The translations under genes and the position numbers were made by a program. Positions 23,705 through 35,465 of a DNA stretch of 64,000 bases are shown in pieces. The stretch comes from Halictus rubicundus. Taxonomy: Eukaryota; Arthropoda; Insecta; Hymenoptera; Halictidae. How positions within the stretch are numbered: the first letter of the stretch is position 1; every line of letters begins with the position of its first letter. The notes below the pieces were generated by a model. The model saw nothing but the letters and a program-made list of their open reading frames with translations. It was not told the origin of the DNA and searched no databases. The stretch covers positions 10,062,001 to 10,126,000 of the forward strand of contig NC_135155.1 of NCBI RefSeq assembly GCF_050948215.1, read 5' to 3'.

Positions 23705-24406
23705 ATGAACATCGGGCTACGTCGAGCAAACGACGACTACGAAGCATCCCTAATCGGTAGCCAGGTGACAACAGTTCCTCGGGAGTCCTCTAGCGTGCAA
23801 ACCCGCGCCTACCGGCCCCCGCGCGCTCGGAATCCGAGTAATTTAGCGGCGACAAGAACTCGCTGCTGCGCCCAGTCGACTGCCAATGGAAGAATAGCCT
23901 CGCCGCGGTTCCTCCCAGTCTGTGAATACCACGCGATCTACGACACCCTCAAGTGGTTCCCAGAAATTCCCTGTAAAGTCGCCGCCGCCGCGAGTTCTCC
24001 CCCTCCGGACAAACCAGTTATCAAACACAGAGTTCCTCGGCCGTCGGACAAAGACGCGTTCATGGCGATAAGATGCTCGAAGGACAATGGTACACGGTCG
24101 GGGTGGTTCCTCAGCTTTAACCGATTGCAGTACTGTGCCTACGTATTTGTCCTTTCGCCCGCGCCCTCGCGCCAGAAAGTAAACGCGCGAAGTAGGCGAC
24201 ACCGGGGCAAGATTATACATTTTTCAATTTTTTACATTTCTGCAACTTTTTCTCGAATCAATTACATTCGAAGTACCATTCGAAGTACCAAAGTGCTCTC
24301 CGAACCTTTTTCCCGCAAAGACAGAGAACCGTTTCGTGTAATGTGCACACCATGTTGGCCTGTGTCTGCGGCAGCCATGTCTGAGCACATGGGCGATCCG
24401 AGATAG
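23705..24406 (+). other. Longest open reading frame in the window (233 codons), unrecognised
   Basis: A plus-strand frame opening 24 bp after a family A element. The translation is rich in Arg, Ser and Pro, with scattered Cys and Trp, and shows no signal peptide, repeat, domain or motif I know. A 125-codon minus-strand frame overlaps it, and two further minus-strand frames (85 and 128 codons) overlap its 3' end. The start context (AAATGA) is weak. I consider it probably non-coding; a lineage-specific gene or retained exon cannot be excluded. Confidence 0.12.
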
Positions 24407-24587
24407 TAATAAAGAATGGACGAAGACCTCTGAAAGCGTTCGCGTAGAATCAGGAAACGGCGAAGCACGTGAGAAGTCCAAAAGTGTTTCTGGAGAAGAA
24501 ACGGCTGTTCCCGCGCTACACCATTCCCAGAATTACACCGAAGGGGAAGGAAGCTATCACGAGCAAGTTTTCCGGGTGAGATGTTCA

Positions 24588-24611
24588 AGAGAGAGAGAGA
24601 GAGAGAGAGAA
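24588..24611 (+). repeat. (GA)n microsatellite
   Basis: About 24 bp of GA dinucleotides, one of the few purine-strand tracts among the CT tracts of the window. Confidence 0.9.
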
Positions 24612-25842
24612 AGGGAGAAAAAAAGGAAGAATCCGACGTGACAAACACTTGGTAGGAAACTCGAGTCGGAACATTGCGACGATTTATGGCCAGTTGAAAC
24701 GTAGCAGAAGTGGATCTTGCCGAATGCCACGCGATCTACGGAAACCTGGCGAGACCGGTTTGCATTCCACGCAGAAACGTCCCCATTCTGTCAGAAACGG
24801 ACATGAAGGGCGAACCCCGACCTGCCATGTTACGCACGACCGTTTCGCGACCCAAATATCGATGCCAACCCGCGATTCACCGTTTCCGCGAGCGTGAACC
24901 TTCGAGACTGACGTGGCTCGCGAAAAGAATGACAACTAATTGTTGTAGAAATACATTCAGACCAATTTTTGTGTAAGAACTTCGTTAAAATATAATTACA
25001 GAAAATATTGTCAACTTGTTACCCTGGGATGACCAGGTAATTCGTCTTTTAATTTTACCATTCACCTTCTAGAAGCTTTTCATCTTATTCGCAATTCAAC
25101 AAATAATAGGTATAAACTACAAATTTGGTATAACGAAATTCAATAGGTATAAATTACAACTGTATTTACGTTGATTGTAGTGAAAACAGTTACATTTTGT
25201 ATCTTTAATTTTCGCACACGCGATCGAAGCATTTAAATAATAATGACGTTTACAGTTGCAATAATCACCGTTTTAATTTTTCTCTAATTCTGAAAGTAAA
25301 TTCCTCCAATTACGTGTCATTATGCCTCTACGATTAGAAACCTAGTGGCCATATAAAGGACTTTTTGAATTGATTGGAATCGCTACGAAGATGAAATTAA
25401 TTAGTATAAATGTTCAGCGATAGTTATTACGCGCCGCAATTAAGCGACGGCGAATTAACCAGGAAATTATGGAACAAGAGCAGATATCCCAGTAATAACT
25501 GTTGGTATCCGAAACAAACAACAAAGACTCGGCTTGCATTCGAAATGCGATCGCCGGAATTTCTGATTGTTCTCGAACTGATAAGAGTCATATAAAGCTC
25601 CCTAAACTACGCTTAAAAAGAGCATTTCCAAGTTCACAATGATCGCGCCGCCTCGCCATATACGGAACAGCGAGAATCAGTTTCCGAAAAGCTTGCTCTC
25701 TCGACGTTCTCAAAAAAGTTCTCACAAAAATTGTAACCGGACCGCCATTAACCCACTTCCACCGAGTGGAAAAGATAACATTGGTGGACAAAATGAAAGT
25801 TTTCAAATGGTGGGGTCGTAAAGAGATCCGCAATTTACACAG

Positions 25843-26023
25843 TACAGTGAATTCTCGATTTATGTCAACAACACGGGTATTGCCAACGACATATATCGTC
25901 CAGGAGACATACCCAAACCGTGTTTTGTTTACACTCCTCGGCTTCCGAAGTCTCTCGTAGTGGGGATAATTCCGCGACGTTTATCATCCAGGGCTTGGCG
26001 ACACATATAGAGAAATAATTGTA
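25843..26023 (+). mobile_element. Family A MITE, copy 4
   Basis: TA at 25843-25844 and 26022-26023 flank a body that begins CAGTGAATTCTCGATTTATG and ends CACATATAGAGAAATAATTG. The interior holds ACACGGGTATTGCC, CAGGAGACATACCC and GTAGTGGGGATAATTCCGCG. One terminal base change (AATTG for CACTG) has damaged the right inverted repeat. Confidence 0.75.
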
Positions 26024-27796
26024 TTCGTAAACTGAAGAAGGACGTCTACAAAATTTCATGAAGGTCGTGTACTCTGCTTGTAAATGTCGATATCGATCCC
26101 CATTGCCAGGCTGTCTTAAACAAGTCAAAGTAAACAGAGCCTGATCACAGCAATTCCCATTGGACAACGTCCTTGGCCGTCAGAGAACAGTGGCGCCACC
26201 GCATCTGTAACGCAAGGGCATCCTGTGCGCGGTAAACAAAGAGAAATCCGCAATTTTAGCGGGGTTGTGACGGTTAGCCGGCGTTTACACGTTTCGCGTG
26301 GTCGGTGTCCGCCGAGAGTCGATCCGGCCAGTCTATGGTGTCCGGTAAACGCGCTATCCATAAAAGTCAATGGCCGGGCGTTCTTCTCGCGTTGTTGTCC
26401 CTGGCAAATGCCGGATAAATGGCTCTCGGGGGTCCCGGCGACACCAACTAATACCCGGCCCGCGGGCGCATTCTCCTGGCAGAGTGCGGAGCCGTTTACG
26501 TCCATGGGGGCGGCTCGCAGGTTCGGCCGATATCAATATAGGAAACTGGACTTCGGGGACTGATGGGACTCGAAAGGTTACGCCTTCTCGGGGGTGCCTC
26601 TGCTAATATCGAAGGCGGATGACTTATGGTCGCCCCGGTCCGTGGGACCTCCTATGCCTGGTCGCTCGGACATGGGGTCGCGGAGGCCACCACCATGCCG
26701 AGCACGCCGCAACCCCCATGCTACGTACCAGCCGTCCACGACATCTAAACACAGCCCGGGGATGCAACCAGCCGATGTGCCACGCCGTGCGACTCGCATG
26801 CGAATGGAAACACGCACAATGGAAATGTAATTTCATTCCTCGCGACGACGACTCCGCTCGCAGGACGTATTGAATACCTCCATGTCTGACCATCGGTGTC
26901 GTTGCGCCCTTTCTCGTCCTACACCCTACCCGCGAGCAGCGTTCACTTCCTGCGAGGGTTTTGTTTAAATTCCGGAAGCATCCTGCCGGGGGGAAAAACC
27001 CGTTAGCTATCTCTGATTACGCTCCTCGATGCGAGCTTTGTTGCCAAGAACGTTCAAACTGGTTCTAGAGCTCTTCTGACCGCTGAAGCGGTTTCCTCGA
27101 ATCTTCGATTTGTAAAAATTGTAATTTTAAAAAGAGACAATTTTTTTGAGTTTATCCCTTTTTCTTCGTTAATTTCCAGATACAGGAAGTATTTCTTTTT
27201 ATAGTATTTTTAAATTAGGTAAATGCTTCCACCGTTCTACATTCGATTCCTGACACAAATGCATAAAATTCAGAGTCTGGAGATTAGAAAATAAGCGGCG
27301 CCCAACTCCTCCGTTTCGATTTCGAATCGCTGCCGGCACGTTTACGGCATGCCATCTCCATCGCAGAACTCATTATCCCCCGATCAACCCACTTACCCCC
27401 GTCCGCGTTCCACATTTATAAACAGCCCCATCGCGAAGGCTGCAAACACGGAAGCGAAACTCTCTCGAAGCACGGGCTAAACAGATGACAACGATCAACC
27501 ATCGGAGCACTTGAGGGAGCCATTTTTAAGCGTGCGATAGGGTTCGGGAGGATCGTTCCCCGCGGCAAATAAGGTGCAGGGGAGCAAATCTTTTCAATTA
27601 TCGAACCGAGCGATATACATAACAGTAAAGGGTAATGACCGGCGGATTTCGTTCTCGCTCGCGCACGGACCCTTCTATCGAGCAACAAGATCGCGCAGTG
27701 TTCACGCTTTCGTTGCAAATCCCTTGTTCCGATCGCCAATAATTTTACATCGATGATCATGGTTTTTAGCGTATGTCGAAACCGTCAACATATTTT
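26024..27796. other. GC-rich block then AT-rich sequence
   Basis: 26140-26950 is CpG-rich with frames of 60-126 codons open on both strands, none recognisable. From 27090 the DNA becomes AT-rich; 27255-27278 carries a degraded copy of the family H terminus. A promoter or exon within 26.2-26.9 kb is conceivable but unsupported. Confidence 0.35.
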
Positions 27797-27916
27797 TTAA
27801 TGCTAGAAATACCGGACGGGTCACAATGACTCGCTTCTGTTTCTTTCGTTTACAATTTGTTGAAGTTATGGAAACATTTTTTTATTAAACTTGTCTAGTC
27901 AAGCACACACGGTTAA
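27797..27916. mobile_element. Candidate family F-like TTAA element (short)
   Basis: TTAATGCTAGAAATACCGG begins at 27797, followed by GGGTCACAATGACTCG, which parallels CCCGTCAAAATGACTCG in the family F copy at 37.99 kb. A TTAA at 27913-27916 (CACACGGTTAA) could be the other boundary. The termini are only loosely inverted. Confidence 0.35.
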
Positions 27917-28094
27917 ATCTGAATAAATCCGATCACTATTGCGAAACGATACGTATGATTTTGTGTCAATTTACGACTACAGTAAAGTGTTGATCTCAGC
28001 CCAATCCTCGGGTCCGTGCTGTGACATAGATCGTGTAGAAGCAATCTATAGGAGCTAAGTAAAATTTGATTTCGCTCGTTATTAATAATCTTTA

Positions 28095-28200
28095 TATGTT
28101 AAAAATAGTATGTTTACATTATTAAACTCTTTTAATATTTTTATTGTTTCGCATTATACCTACTCTTTTTTTGTCATAAATGCATAAAATCCGCAGTCTA
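28095..28200 (-). repeat. Family H interspersed repeat, copy 2
   Basis: ATAAATGCATAAAATCCGCA then GTCTA at 28176-28200 is the reverse of the family H opening, and the preceding 80 bp (AATATTTTTATTGTTTCGC and TAAACTC) corresponds to the interior of the copies at 15.1 and 47.7 kb. Confidence 0.5.
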
Positions 28201-28612
28201 ACCATGGCACGATAAATCGAACGAATTATTTGCTGACTCAAGAAGAAAGAATTTATGATACGACTTAGCTCGTCGTACCCGGTTAAGAGGTGTAATTATA
28301 TCTTAACGAAGTTTCCACCGAAAAATCGTAGAGAATTTATTTACGAGCGGCCGCGTGCGAGCGTAGTTAGATCAATCTGATTGACCCGGTGAGAAGCGGT
28401 GAGAAGAGCGATCGACGATGGATCGTTCCGATGGAACTTGTAGTTCTTCGTGTAGCCAACGGAATTCCAGCAGGAAAACCGGGACGTGCGATCCGGTCAA
28501 CAAGTCCCGGGACGCATCAGCCGTTAGAGTGACACGCGGCGTCGCTCACTCATTCTACCGTAATAAGCTGACGGATTACGACGGGGTTTCCTTGGCACGG
28601 GTACCGGTGCCC

Positions 28613-28614
<2 letters not shown>
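28201..28614. other. Unique sequence
   Basis: Moderately GC-rich DNA before a CT tract. An 84-codon plus frame (28418-28672) runs into the microsatellite and is not considered a gene. Confidence 0.35.

Positions 28615-28644
<30 letters not shown>
28615..28644 (+). repeat. (CT)n microsatellite
   Basis: About 30 bp of uninterrupted CT dinucleotides. Confidence 0.95.
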
Positions 28645-28648
<4 letters not shown>

Positions 28649-28916
28649 CCCATTAATTTCGCTTCGCATTAACTCCTTCGGGTAATGGTCGATCCGTGCC
28701 TATCAAGACGCCTGATTCATTTTTGAGATAACGACCGGCGACGTGTCGCGATAAATGATCGCTGGTTGCGATCGGAATACTCGCCGGCTTTGGATCCCTG
28801 CGCGAAGAGAACCTCCTGAACGAGCTTCTGAACGGTAGATCATTTATTTTTATTTTTTCTTCTTAGGGGGAATATAATACCAAAATAATTTTATTTGCGC
28901 CCTTTACATCACAGTT

Positions 28917-29317
28917 TTAGGAGTCTTTACGGCTACCTAATATTACAATTTTTTAAATCTTTGACTTTGTAATTGTAACTATTCCTTTTTCTTTTTTTAC
29001 ACATATTTTCTTTTTTTTTATGACATCCCTCGTTATGTTTGACATGTTTGTTTCCACTCTGTTCTTAATCTACTTCGTTTGATTTTGTTGCCCTTTGTTT
29101 GATTCTGTATTCCGTCCTTTTATATCAATATTTTTGGAGTTCTTACCTAATATTACAATTCTTTCAATCTTTGACTTTGTAATTGTATCTATTTTCGTTT
29201 TACTTTTTTTCACAAATATTTTTTTTTTTTTTTTTTTTTTAATGATATCCCTCGTTCTTCTTGACATGTTTGTTTCCACTCTATTCTTAATGTACTTTGT
29301 TCGATTCTGTTGCCCGT
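28917..29317 (+). repeat. Tandem duplication, about 210-bp unit
   Basis: CCTAATATTACAATT occurs at 28936 and 29146, followed in both copies by AAATCTTTGACTTTGT or a variant, T-rich sequence, CATCCCTCGTT or TATCCCTCGTT, GACATGTTTGTTTCCACTCT and a GATT(T/C)TGTTGCCC end. The spacing grows from 210 to 222 bp because the second copy contains a 22-T tract at 29219-29240. A shorter third trace, TTTGATTCTGTATTCC, lies at the junction. Confidence 0.75.
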
Positions 29318-30239
29318 TCCTCGACACTGAATTCGTATGCTTTAAAATTGTTAGTCACCCATAACCTCACAACGGGGGATAGACTTCATCTATCCCTTTG
29401 GCTGGCCAAATGTCATCGATCAAAATGCAGCACATATTGTTTAATAAAATTTTCTCGCATTCTCAAAAAATCTTTTCCCAGCTGTGTCCGGAAGGTAGAT
29501 ACAATAAAACTACCCGCGAAACGCATTAATCTTTCGGAGCCAGTGAGAGATATGACAAATTGACGTAAGGGACGCGCGAGGGTTGAACAACGTTAATATC
29601 CGCAAACATCAAACAGTTTCGCGCGTTCCCAATTACGCGTGGCTGTGCAGAAAGATCGGTACCCGGGCGTCGACAAAACTTGCGAGAGGACGCGGGGTGC
29701 GTTAAAGGCGCGCGTCGCCATGTTCGAGGGGTTAAATAATACGCGACGGTAAAAACCGTGCCCCTAATCCGGGGCTGTTTGAAAAGAAGCGCGGAGCAGC
29801 CGCGAGCAAATTAGAGTACAGGCTTGGCAGAGAGCTTATTACCGCTCGCGCGACTGAAATCGCGCACCGAGGGCCGTAATGTGACGTAAATGGATGGTTT
29901 CTATATCTCGGCGTTAAAGGGTCGTGCTCGATCTTTACGCGTCCGCCGCCCACACTCTTTCCAGCCGGTACTCTCGCGAGTATCTAGCTTAATTATTGCG
30001 TCCATTCCCCGACGAGGCGGGGAACACGCTCGCGTTTCACGTTCGAGCAAACCGGCCGAGGAGTTTTCTTCCGTTTCCGCTTGCCTCCGCGTCGTCACCA
30101 CCCCCGAGGAGGATCCGAGACGGCCGGATGAAAACGGATTGCCTTTCGTCGGACTCTGCTCTCGCTTACTAAACTGATATTAATGGACCGTAAACGACGG
30201 TGCATCCCGTGGACCTGGCCGGCCTTCTTCGCCTAAACC
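29318..30239. other. Unique sequence
   Basis: GC-rich from 29560 to 30180, with frames of 66-95 codons on both strands and no recognisable product. Confidence 0.35.
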
Positions 30240-30262
30240 CTCTCTCTCTCTCTCTCTCTCTC
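30240..30262 (+). repeat. (CT)n microsatellite
   Basis: About 23 bp of CT followed by CCTCCCTCTC. Confidence 0.9.
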
Positions 30263-31593
30263 CCTCCCTCTCTTTCGTTCGCGTACTCTGGCTGTTTTCA
30301 GAGTGGACGCTCGAATTTCAGAGGAAGATCGATCGCTCGCCCCGATTCCTCCAATCTGTATCACTCAGGATACTCGAAATCCTGGACACGGGCTCCTCGA
30401 GGAGGGCCACTCGTGAACGATGAAATTGAAGAAGAAATATATGCCCTTCAGCAGTCTCGATGAGATGCGTTCTTAGGGGAAGATCGGCCTTGAAATTTGA
30501 GGAAGAAAGAGTTACAGCGCGGAAAGAAAAGAATTGTACTGGGTGATGATGGTTAGGCGAATACGGTCCCACTCTATCCCGGATCCCCTACTGCAGTATT
30601 CTTGCCCAATAGAAGGAGCGCGTTCGAATGCTTCCCCCACTACCGAGCAATCATGTTCACATTCCCATTTTAAAAACGACTCTCCTAATAGTTCGTTCGA
30701 TACATTCCAAAAGTGATACACATTTTTTATTACGGTACATACGTATTTTACTCAAGTTACCATTTCATTACATATTTAAAATCCAATGATATAATGTTAT
30801 CATTTTCTTTATTACATGTTACCCTGATCGACAATCACGTGATGATTGATACTTGCGGTACCTAATAAAAACCCGTTCGAAATTGTCGACGCAGGGCCAG
30901 ATTGATTGAACGTCGAATTTCCATAAACCAACGGATATTAAATGGAAAGAAAATTTTCAATTTTTGTTCTCTCCGAAATAGAAACGTTTCCATTCGGTTT
31001 TTAAAGCTCTGTGTAATTTCAAATTTACAGGCACGCGGAGCATGTGATATCCCGACACTGACAAGTGAATATTTTACAAACAGGATAATACGAAACACTC
31101 CGAATTCCGGACAGCTCGTTTGACGTGCCAATAATTAAAATTCAGAGAGATCGAGTAAATTAATGAAAACTGCGAAAAAGAGCAAGTTACCGTCTAAAAT
31201 TTGATATCTGCGTAACCATAGAATATGGTAACCCAATTGCAAACATGGAAGTTCACATGAAACATGATTTGTTGATTTGAAGTGTGGAGCAAAAATGGGT
31301 GAATTACAATGTACTCGGATATTTTGTTTCTCCTATACTCCAGTTGCACTGTATAAAATGACAATTCTCTATTTTTTAACCCTTTCAAATCCACTATCCG
31401 ATCTCCCCCAACACCGTAAATGTCCTGATCCACTCCGATGCGATGAATACCCCTAAACAGGCTTAAATAATTAGGTCTGATGAGAAATCAGGTGAGCATG
31501 AAATTGAACTTTACAATTACCCCCCTCCCCTCCGAGCTTTTGATGCCTATTATACATAACTCTGTAAACCCCTGACTTCCAAGGGGATCACGA
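30263..31593. other. Unique sequence
   Basis: Moderate to AT-rich DNA. A 10-bp palindrome, ATCACGTGAT, lies at 30834-30845 (E-box-like). No gene or larger repeat recognised. Confidence 0.35.
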
Positions 31594-31614
31594 ACATAGG
31601 TTGGGAATCACTGT
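31594..31614 (-). mobile_element. Possible solo terminus of a DNA transposon
   Basis: The reverse complement reads TACAGTGATTCCCAACC, resembling termini common in hAT-Charlie- and Tigger-type elements. No matching left end was found in the preceding sequence, so only a terminus is proposed. Confidence 0.25.
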
Positions 31615-33134
31615 ATTAAATAATTACTGGTTTGCTTTATGTTAGGTTTGGGGAGGATACATAGGAAAAGAGAAAACCACTCGTCTGCTTGTAACAGATG
31701 ATTAAGCCCGTGGCTGTCGTAAATGCACACTTATAGCAAGACCTCAATGTGTTAGTGAGAAAGATTTTTGCAGATGTCTCGGTAACTTGCAATTTCCGCT
31801 CGAAACGAGAATCGTATTCGTATTCAGCACATCGAAACGTGTAGAACTACGTGTAGCTGTCAAAATCTTGGAACAGTTGGGGCGATTCGAAAGTCTTACC
31901 TGAAATTGGATTGGAAAGGGCTCGCTGTTCCGACCGCGCGAACTCTACGTTTGGCGGTGTCACGTGATCGTCGTTCGAGAGTTTCAGGAAGCGTCGCAGG
32001 CGCGAGTTCCGTCGGCTCCTAAAGGTGAGTAGGAACACTTACAAACTTCTCGCATTCAGCGGCAACCTGTGCAAGCGCGCGGCTCCTTTCACGCGTCGCG
32101 AACACGTGTCGGAACCATAGGGAGGGGTAGGGGACACAACTGCGGGAGCGATACGAAACTGTACAGCCATATAACGAACAGGAAGCGGTATTTCATCGTT
32201 CGTTCGGGAACTGCCGTGATAACGTTTCTATGATTTCTATTTTACTCGGGCTGCGTGGTCCCCCGCTCCCCTCTCGCCCCGTCGCAAAACTCGCGCCCCA
32301 TTCCCGTTTCAGCGAACGGGAACGCGCGGACCGTTCCACGTTATACGCGCGACTGGGGAACGGAACACGAATGTATCCTGACACACGTTCAAGCGTTACC
32401 GACTGCACTCGACGGTACCCGGGGCTGCTGCGTCTACGTTTACGGTGTGCACCGAGCCTGTCGAGCAATATCTCCGCTGTTTATGAGAAACACGCGAAAG
32501 ACGCCGAGAGACTACGCGCGCAGAGCGGCCCCGTGAATGGGCTTGAAGTTTCGTAATTCTGTAACTACGAGTTCGTCGATTCTTTCGCCGGTCTTAAGGA
32601 AAGTGTCGGATACACGGAGCAATACTTTGATCCGCCCGCGTAACCTGAAGAATTTTACGCGCGGCTCGCCGTCTCGCCGGATTCGGCGTAATTGAATAAC
32701 TCGGTTCACTCAAGGCCTCGGATGGACTGACATAGTCTGCGGACCTCTATGCGCAATTTTCTTCGTCGATTGCGAGATGCGACGGTTTCCTTTTTCTTTT
32801 AATAATTTTAATTGGGGTGGAAATAATGTACTTGAACATTCTTAAATAAGGATCTAAGACTGTTTAACAGGAGAATTGTTGCGGAGGCTAACAGAAGCTT
32901 TATACTTGATGTACTGGCGATTATTATTGACTTTATGGCTGTGACAATTTTTGGACGTATACCGGCAGCCGAACGTAGATATTTGAGTAAAAGCACTTGC
33001 ACACTTATATTTTTAAGACAATTGGGATACAGTCATTTGTAAGATTAGGAGCCTTGCAATACGCTTTGAGCTTATGAAATCCTAGGAATACAGGCTTTTT
33101 GTAATCCTAGATCCTTGATATGGTGATCCCTTCA
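31615..33134. other. Unique sequence with a possible first-exon boundary
   Basis: A CpG-rich patch at 31920-32680 includes CACGTG (in GTCACGTGATCG) and a strong donor-like CCTAAAGGTGAGTAGG at about 32016-32032. Frames of 90-108 codons at 32200-32560 are open on both strands and unrecognised. From 32760 the DNA is AT-rich. Confidence 0.3.
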
Positions 33135-33357
33135 TTAACCTCTTAAGTACTGTACGCCACTATAGTGGTTTCCGTGGAAGGCATCAGTTCGAACGGTACG
33201 CCACTATAGTGGTTTCCGCGGAAAGCATCAGTACGAACGGCACGAACCACTATAGTGGCTTTTGTGCTGTCCGTGGCCAGGTGCGCCGTCCCTGGGAGAC
33301 AGAGATGCGGACGATCGCGCCGTACTGGGAGATAGAGCCGCGGACGATCGCGCCGTA
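33135..33357 (+). repeat. Palindrome-bearing tandem repeats, two unit types
   Basis: The 12-bp perfect palindrome CCACTATAGTGG occurs at 33158, 33201 and 33247, within a diverging unit of 43-46 bp that also contains TTTCCG(T/C)GGAA and GCATCAGT. Directly downstream, a 33-bp unit starting CTGGGAGA and containing GCGGACGATCGCGCCGTACT is duplicated at 33292 and 33325. A TTAA at 33135-33138 precedes the block, so it may be the subterminal region of a TTAA-type element. Confidence 0.75.
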
Positions 33358-34805
33358 CTTAAGCTCTCAAACCGTTCTACAAACACAGCATAATTTCAGA
33401 ATAACTTATCTCACTCCCAGAAGTCTGTTTTCCGACTTGAACTATCGCGGACTGCTACACATTACCTTTCGGTACATCTAGGACAACTTTCCTTATAAGA
33501 AAAGTCCGTAAGTTCTTAGATGACTTCCTCGACAACGACGTCATAAGATTTCGACCGAGTCGCAAACCCAAGCTCGTGGCCCAAAAACGCTCGCCGAGTT
33601 TGATCGTTTCCCGAAGAAGATTTCGGACATTTGCAGCGACAAAAGTTGAAAACATAATCGCCGAGGCGACGGGTAAAAAGCATTGGCCGAGAGTTATCGA
33701 AAACAATGGCTGACCGATTCAAAGATCCTCGATACGGAAGTCGACGGTTGTTAAACTTTTCCGCCGAGCGGGTGCGCTTTTATAAAACTTACTGCAAGAA
33801 AAATCGGAAACCTACTTCGCTCTCTCCCTCTCTCATACTTTCTTGCTCTGGTCCCACGAAGTTATACTGTTCGGATTCATAAAGAAAAGATCGTGGCCCG
33901 GTATAATGAGAAAAGTTTGTTTGTAAGAGTCAGGAATCGTCAATTTGGGAACGGAACAGGTGAACTCGGTTCGACCGTCCGGCGTAGGAAATTGAAATTT
34001 CGGGAGACAATGGACACACACAAGACCGACTTCGGTTTCCCGTGAACGTCAGAAAAATTCGATTGTTTTCCTTCGAACAGCAGCTTCGAGTTCGAAAATT
34101 GTTCCTGGCACCGGTTCGCATTGATGATGCCGGTGAATTGAATCTTCGGAATTGCGACAAGATGATGTTTGCAATATTGAAAAGGTCGCCGCGAGTTTTC
34201 AGTTTTCTTCGAACGCAACTTCTACCGGCCCGAATTGAAACTTCCTGCGTCGTATGTAACTTACACAAATTTTTATTGTACATACAGACTGGGTCACATA
34301 TTATTATTCGTAGCGGAAAATGGTTCACGTAGAATGGTAGCAAGAGGGGCACATTCTGAGGTTAGTAGTTTTTAGTAGGTGGACGCGTAGAGGGCATATG
34401 AAGGTCATTATCATTCTTGATTGCACTACATAATTCATCTCAATATTCTTTACCAGAAAGTGTTAATAATTTTTTAAAGAGAAGGCTGCTAAAAAGTTAG
34501 AAATTAAGGCGACACGTTTCTGGATGAAAATGGACCCGACTAGCAGGTCTGCCAGAAACAGACCAAGAGCGCAACAATTGCGCGTGCACGAAGGACAAAG
34601 CACGTTCGGCGCCGAGCACCTGGCGTCGAAACCGTCCCCCCCTTGCTGCCGGAGCCGAACGACTGCCTGCAATTCGTCCTTGTGCCGACTAAGAATCGCT
34701 CCCCGAAAAAAAAATCGGTCCCCGCGAATCCATATTCACGCCTCTCGACGACACTCCAGCCGGCAGAGTCCCTCCATTGTTGTGCCGGCGGTCGTCGTAC
34801 AAAAG
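33358..34805. other. Unique sequence
   Basis: CpG-moderate DNA at 33480-34250 with frames of 62-140 codons on the minus strand, none recognised. GC-rich from 34540. Confidence 0.35.
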
Positions 34806-35168
34806 TCAGCATCGATCGTCCGCCAAACTCATGGCACGCACGCACACCGTCGAGCACCGGCCGTGGCACAAAAGTGGGACAATATTGGCAAATGAGACGG
34901 TACATTTGCCAGGCATTGTCGACAGGCGCCGGGGTGACCGGCCGGGCCACGGCCGCTGAGCGCACCGTAATTGCGCGCATTGTTTGATGCGCGCCGGACG
35001 ATTCGGTTCGAATCGAGGCCCGGCGTCTTCTTCGCTCGCGGGGACGTCCCCGCCCCACTCTGCACTCATCCTCGAATCGTCCGAAGCCTCGATCATTTTC
35101 GCCGGTCCATCTTCCGCGACGGATGACTCATCCGCGGTAATGGCCTGTGAATGATTATTAGCAGCCAT
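34806..35168 (-). other. Unconfirmed open frame with acidic N-terminus
   Basis: A minus-strand frame starting at 35168 in a favourable context (GGAAGATGG) gives 120 codons. The first 50 residues are acidic and Ser/Ala/Glu/Asp-rich (MAANNHSQAI then ADESS, AEDGP, EASDDS), as in disordered protein N-termini. The remainder turns Cys/Arg-rich and looks like out-of-frame or intronic sequence. A longer upstream start at 35279 lies inside a family D element and is unlikely. If real it would be a first exon with a splice donor after about codon 50; I see no strong donor there. Another minus-strand frame (34540-35058, 172 codons) overlaps it. Confidence 0.18.
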
Positions 35169-35260
35169 CTTCCTCCCGAGCGCAACTACCGCGCTTTTTT
35201 CTGCACCCTCTCCGTTCCCGACGAGACCCGTACAGTCGGGGACAAGAAGATAGGACCACG
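35169..35260. other. GC-rich sequence upstream of the open frame
   Basis: Short CpG-rich interval between the candidate start codon and the family D element. No clear TATA box or initiator. Confidence 0.25.
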
Positions 35261-35465
35261 TACTGTCCGTGCCTCGCAAAAAGTCTAGCTCCGCCTATCC
35301 CCACCGTTGGCGCTCCGGTAGGCCAATGCTTAGGCTTCGACGTCACGTGCTGTATAGTATGTGCAACCGCTTTAGCCAATAGAGCAGCTAGAGGCGTGCC
35401 CCTTCCACTCTGACCAATCAGCTCCGCGTTCCTTTCACGAGACTTCTCGTGCGGCACGCACAGTA
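35261..35465 (+). mobile_element. Family D MITE, copy 1 (full length)
   Basis: A 205-bp element from TACTGTCCGTGCCTCGCA to GTGCGGCACGCACAGTA. The ends form an inverted repeat of about 20 bp with few mismatches, and the outermost TA may be the target duplication. The interior holds GGCCAATGC, CGACGTCACGTG, AGCCAATAGAGC and GACCAATCAGCTCCGCG, that is, CCAAT boxes on both strands plus a CRE/E-box. It is related over its length to the copy at 37.74 kb and in part to 2.47 kb. Non-coding. Confidence 0.75.

Larger units (their letters stand above)
23682..25842. other. Unique sequence, no confirmed gene
   Basis: Apart from the open frame at 23705, this contains a GA microsatellite at 24588 and then AT-rich DNA from 24940. 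A direct repeat of CATTCGAAGTAC occurs twice in tandem near 24268-24291. Nothing else is recognisable. Confidence 0.35.

Noticed and set aside
29070..29327. Lysine-rich minus-strand frame
   Set aside because: It is the reverse of the T-rich tandem duplication; poly-Lys and Lys/Ile richness follow from base composition.
33135..33357. Short spaced repeats as a CRISPR array
   Set aside because: Only three diverging repeats, units run into each other without unique spacers, no cas genes and a eukaryotic context.
34995..35015. GGTTCGAATC resembling a tRNA B box
   Set aside because: No A box, acceptor stem or anticodon arm at the right spacing on either strand.
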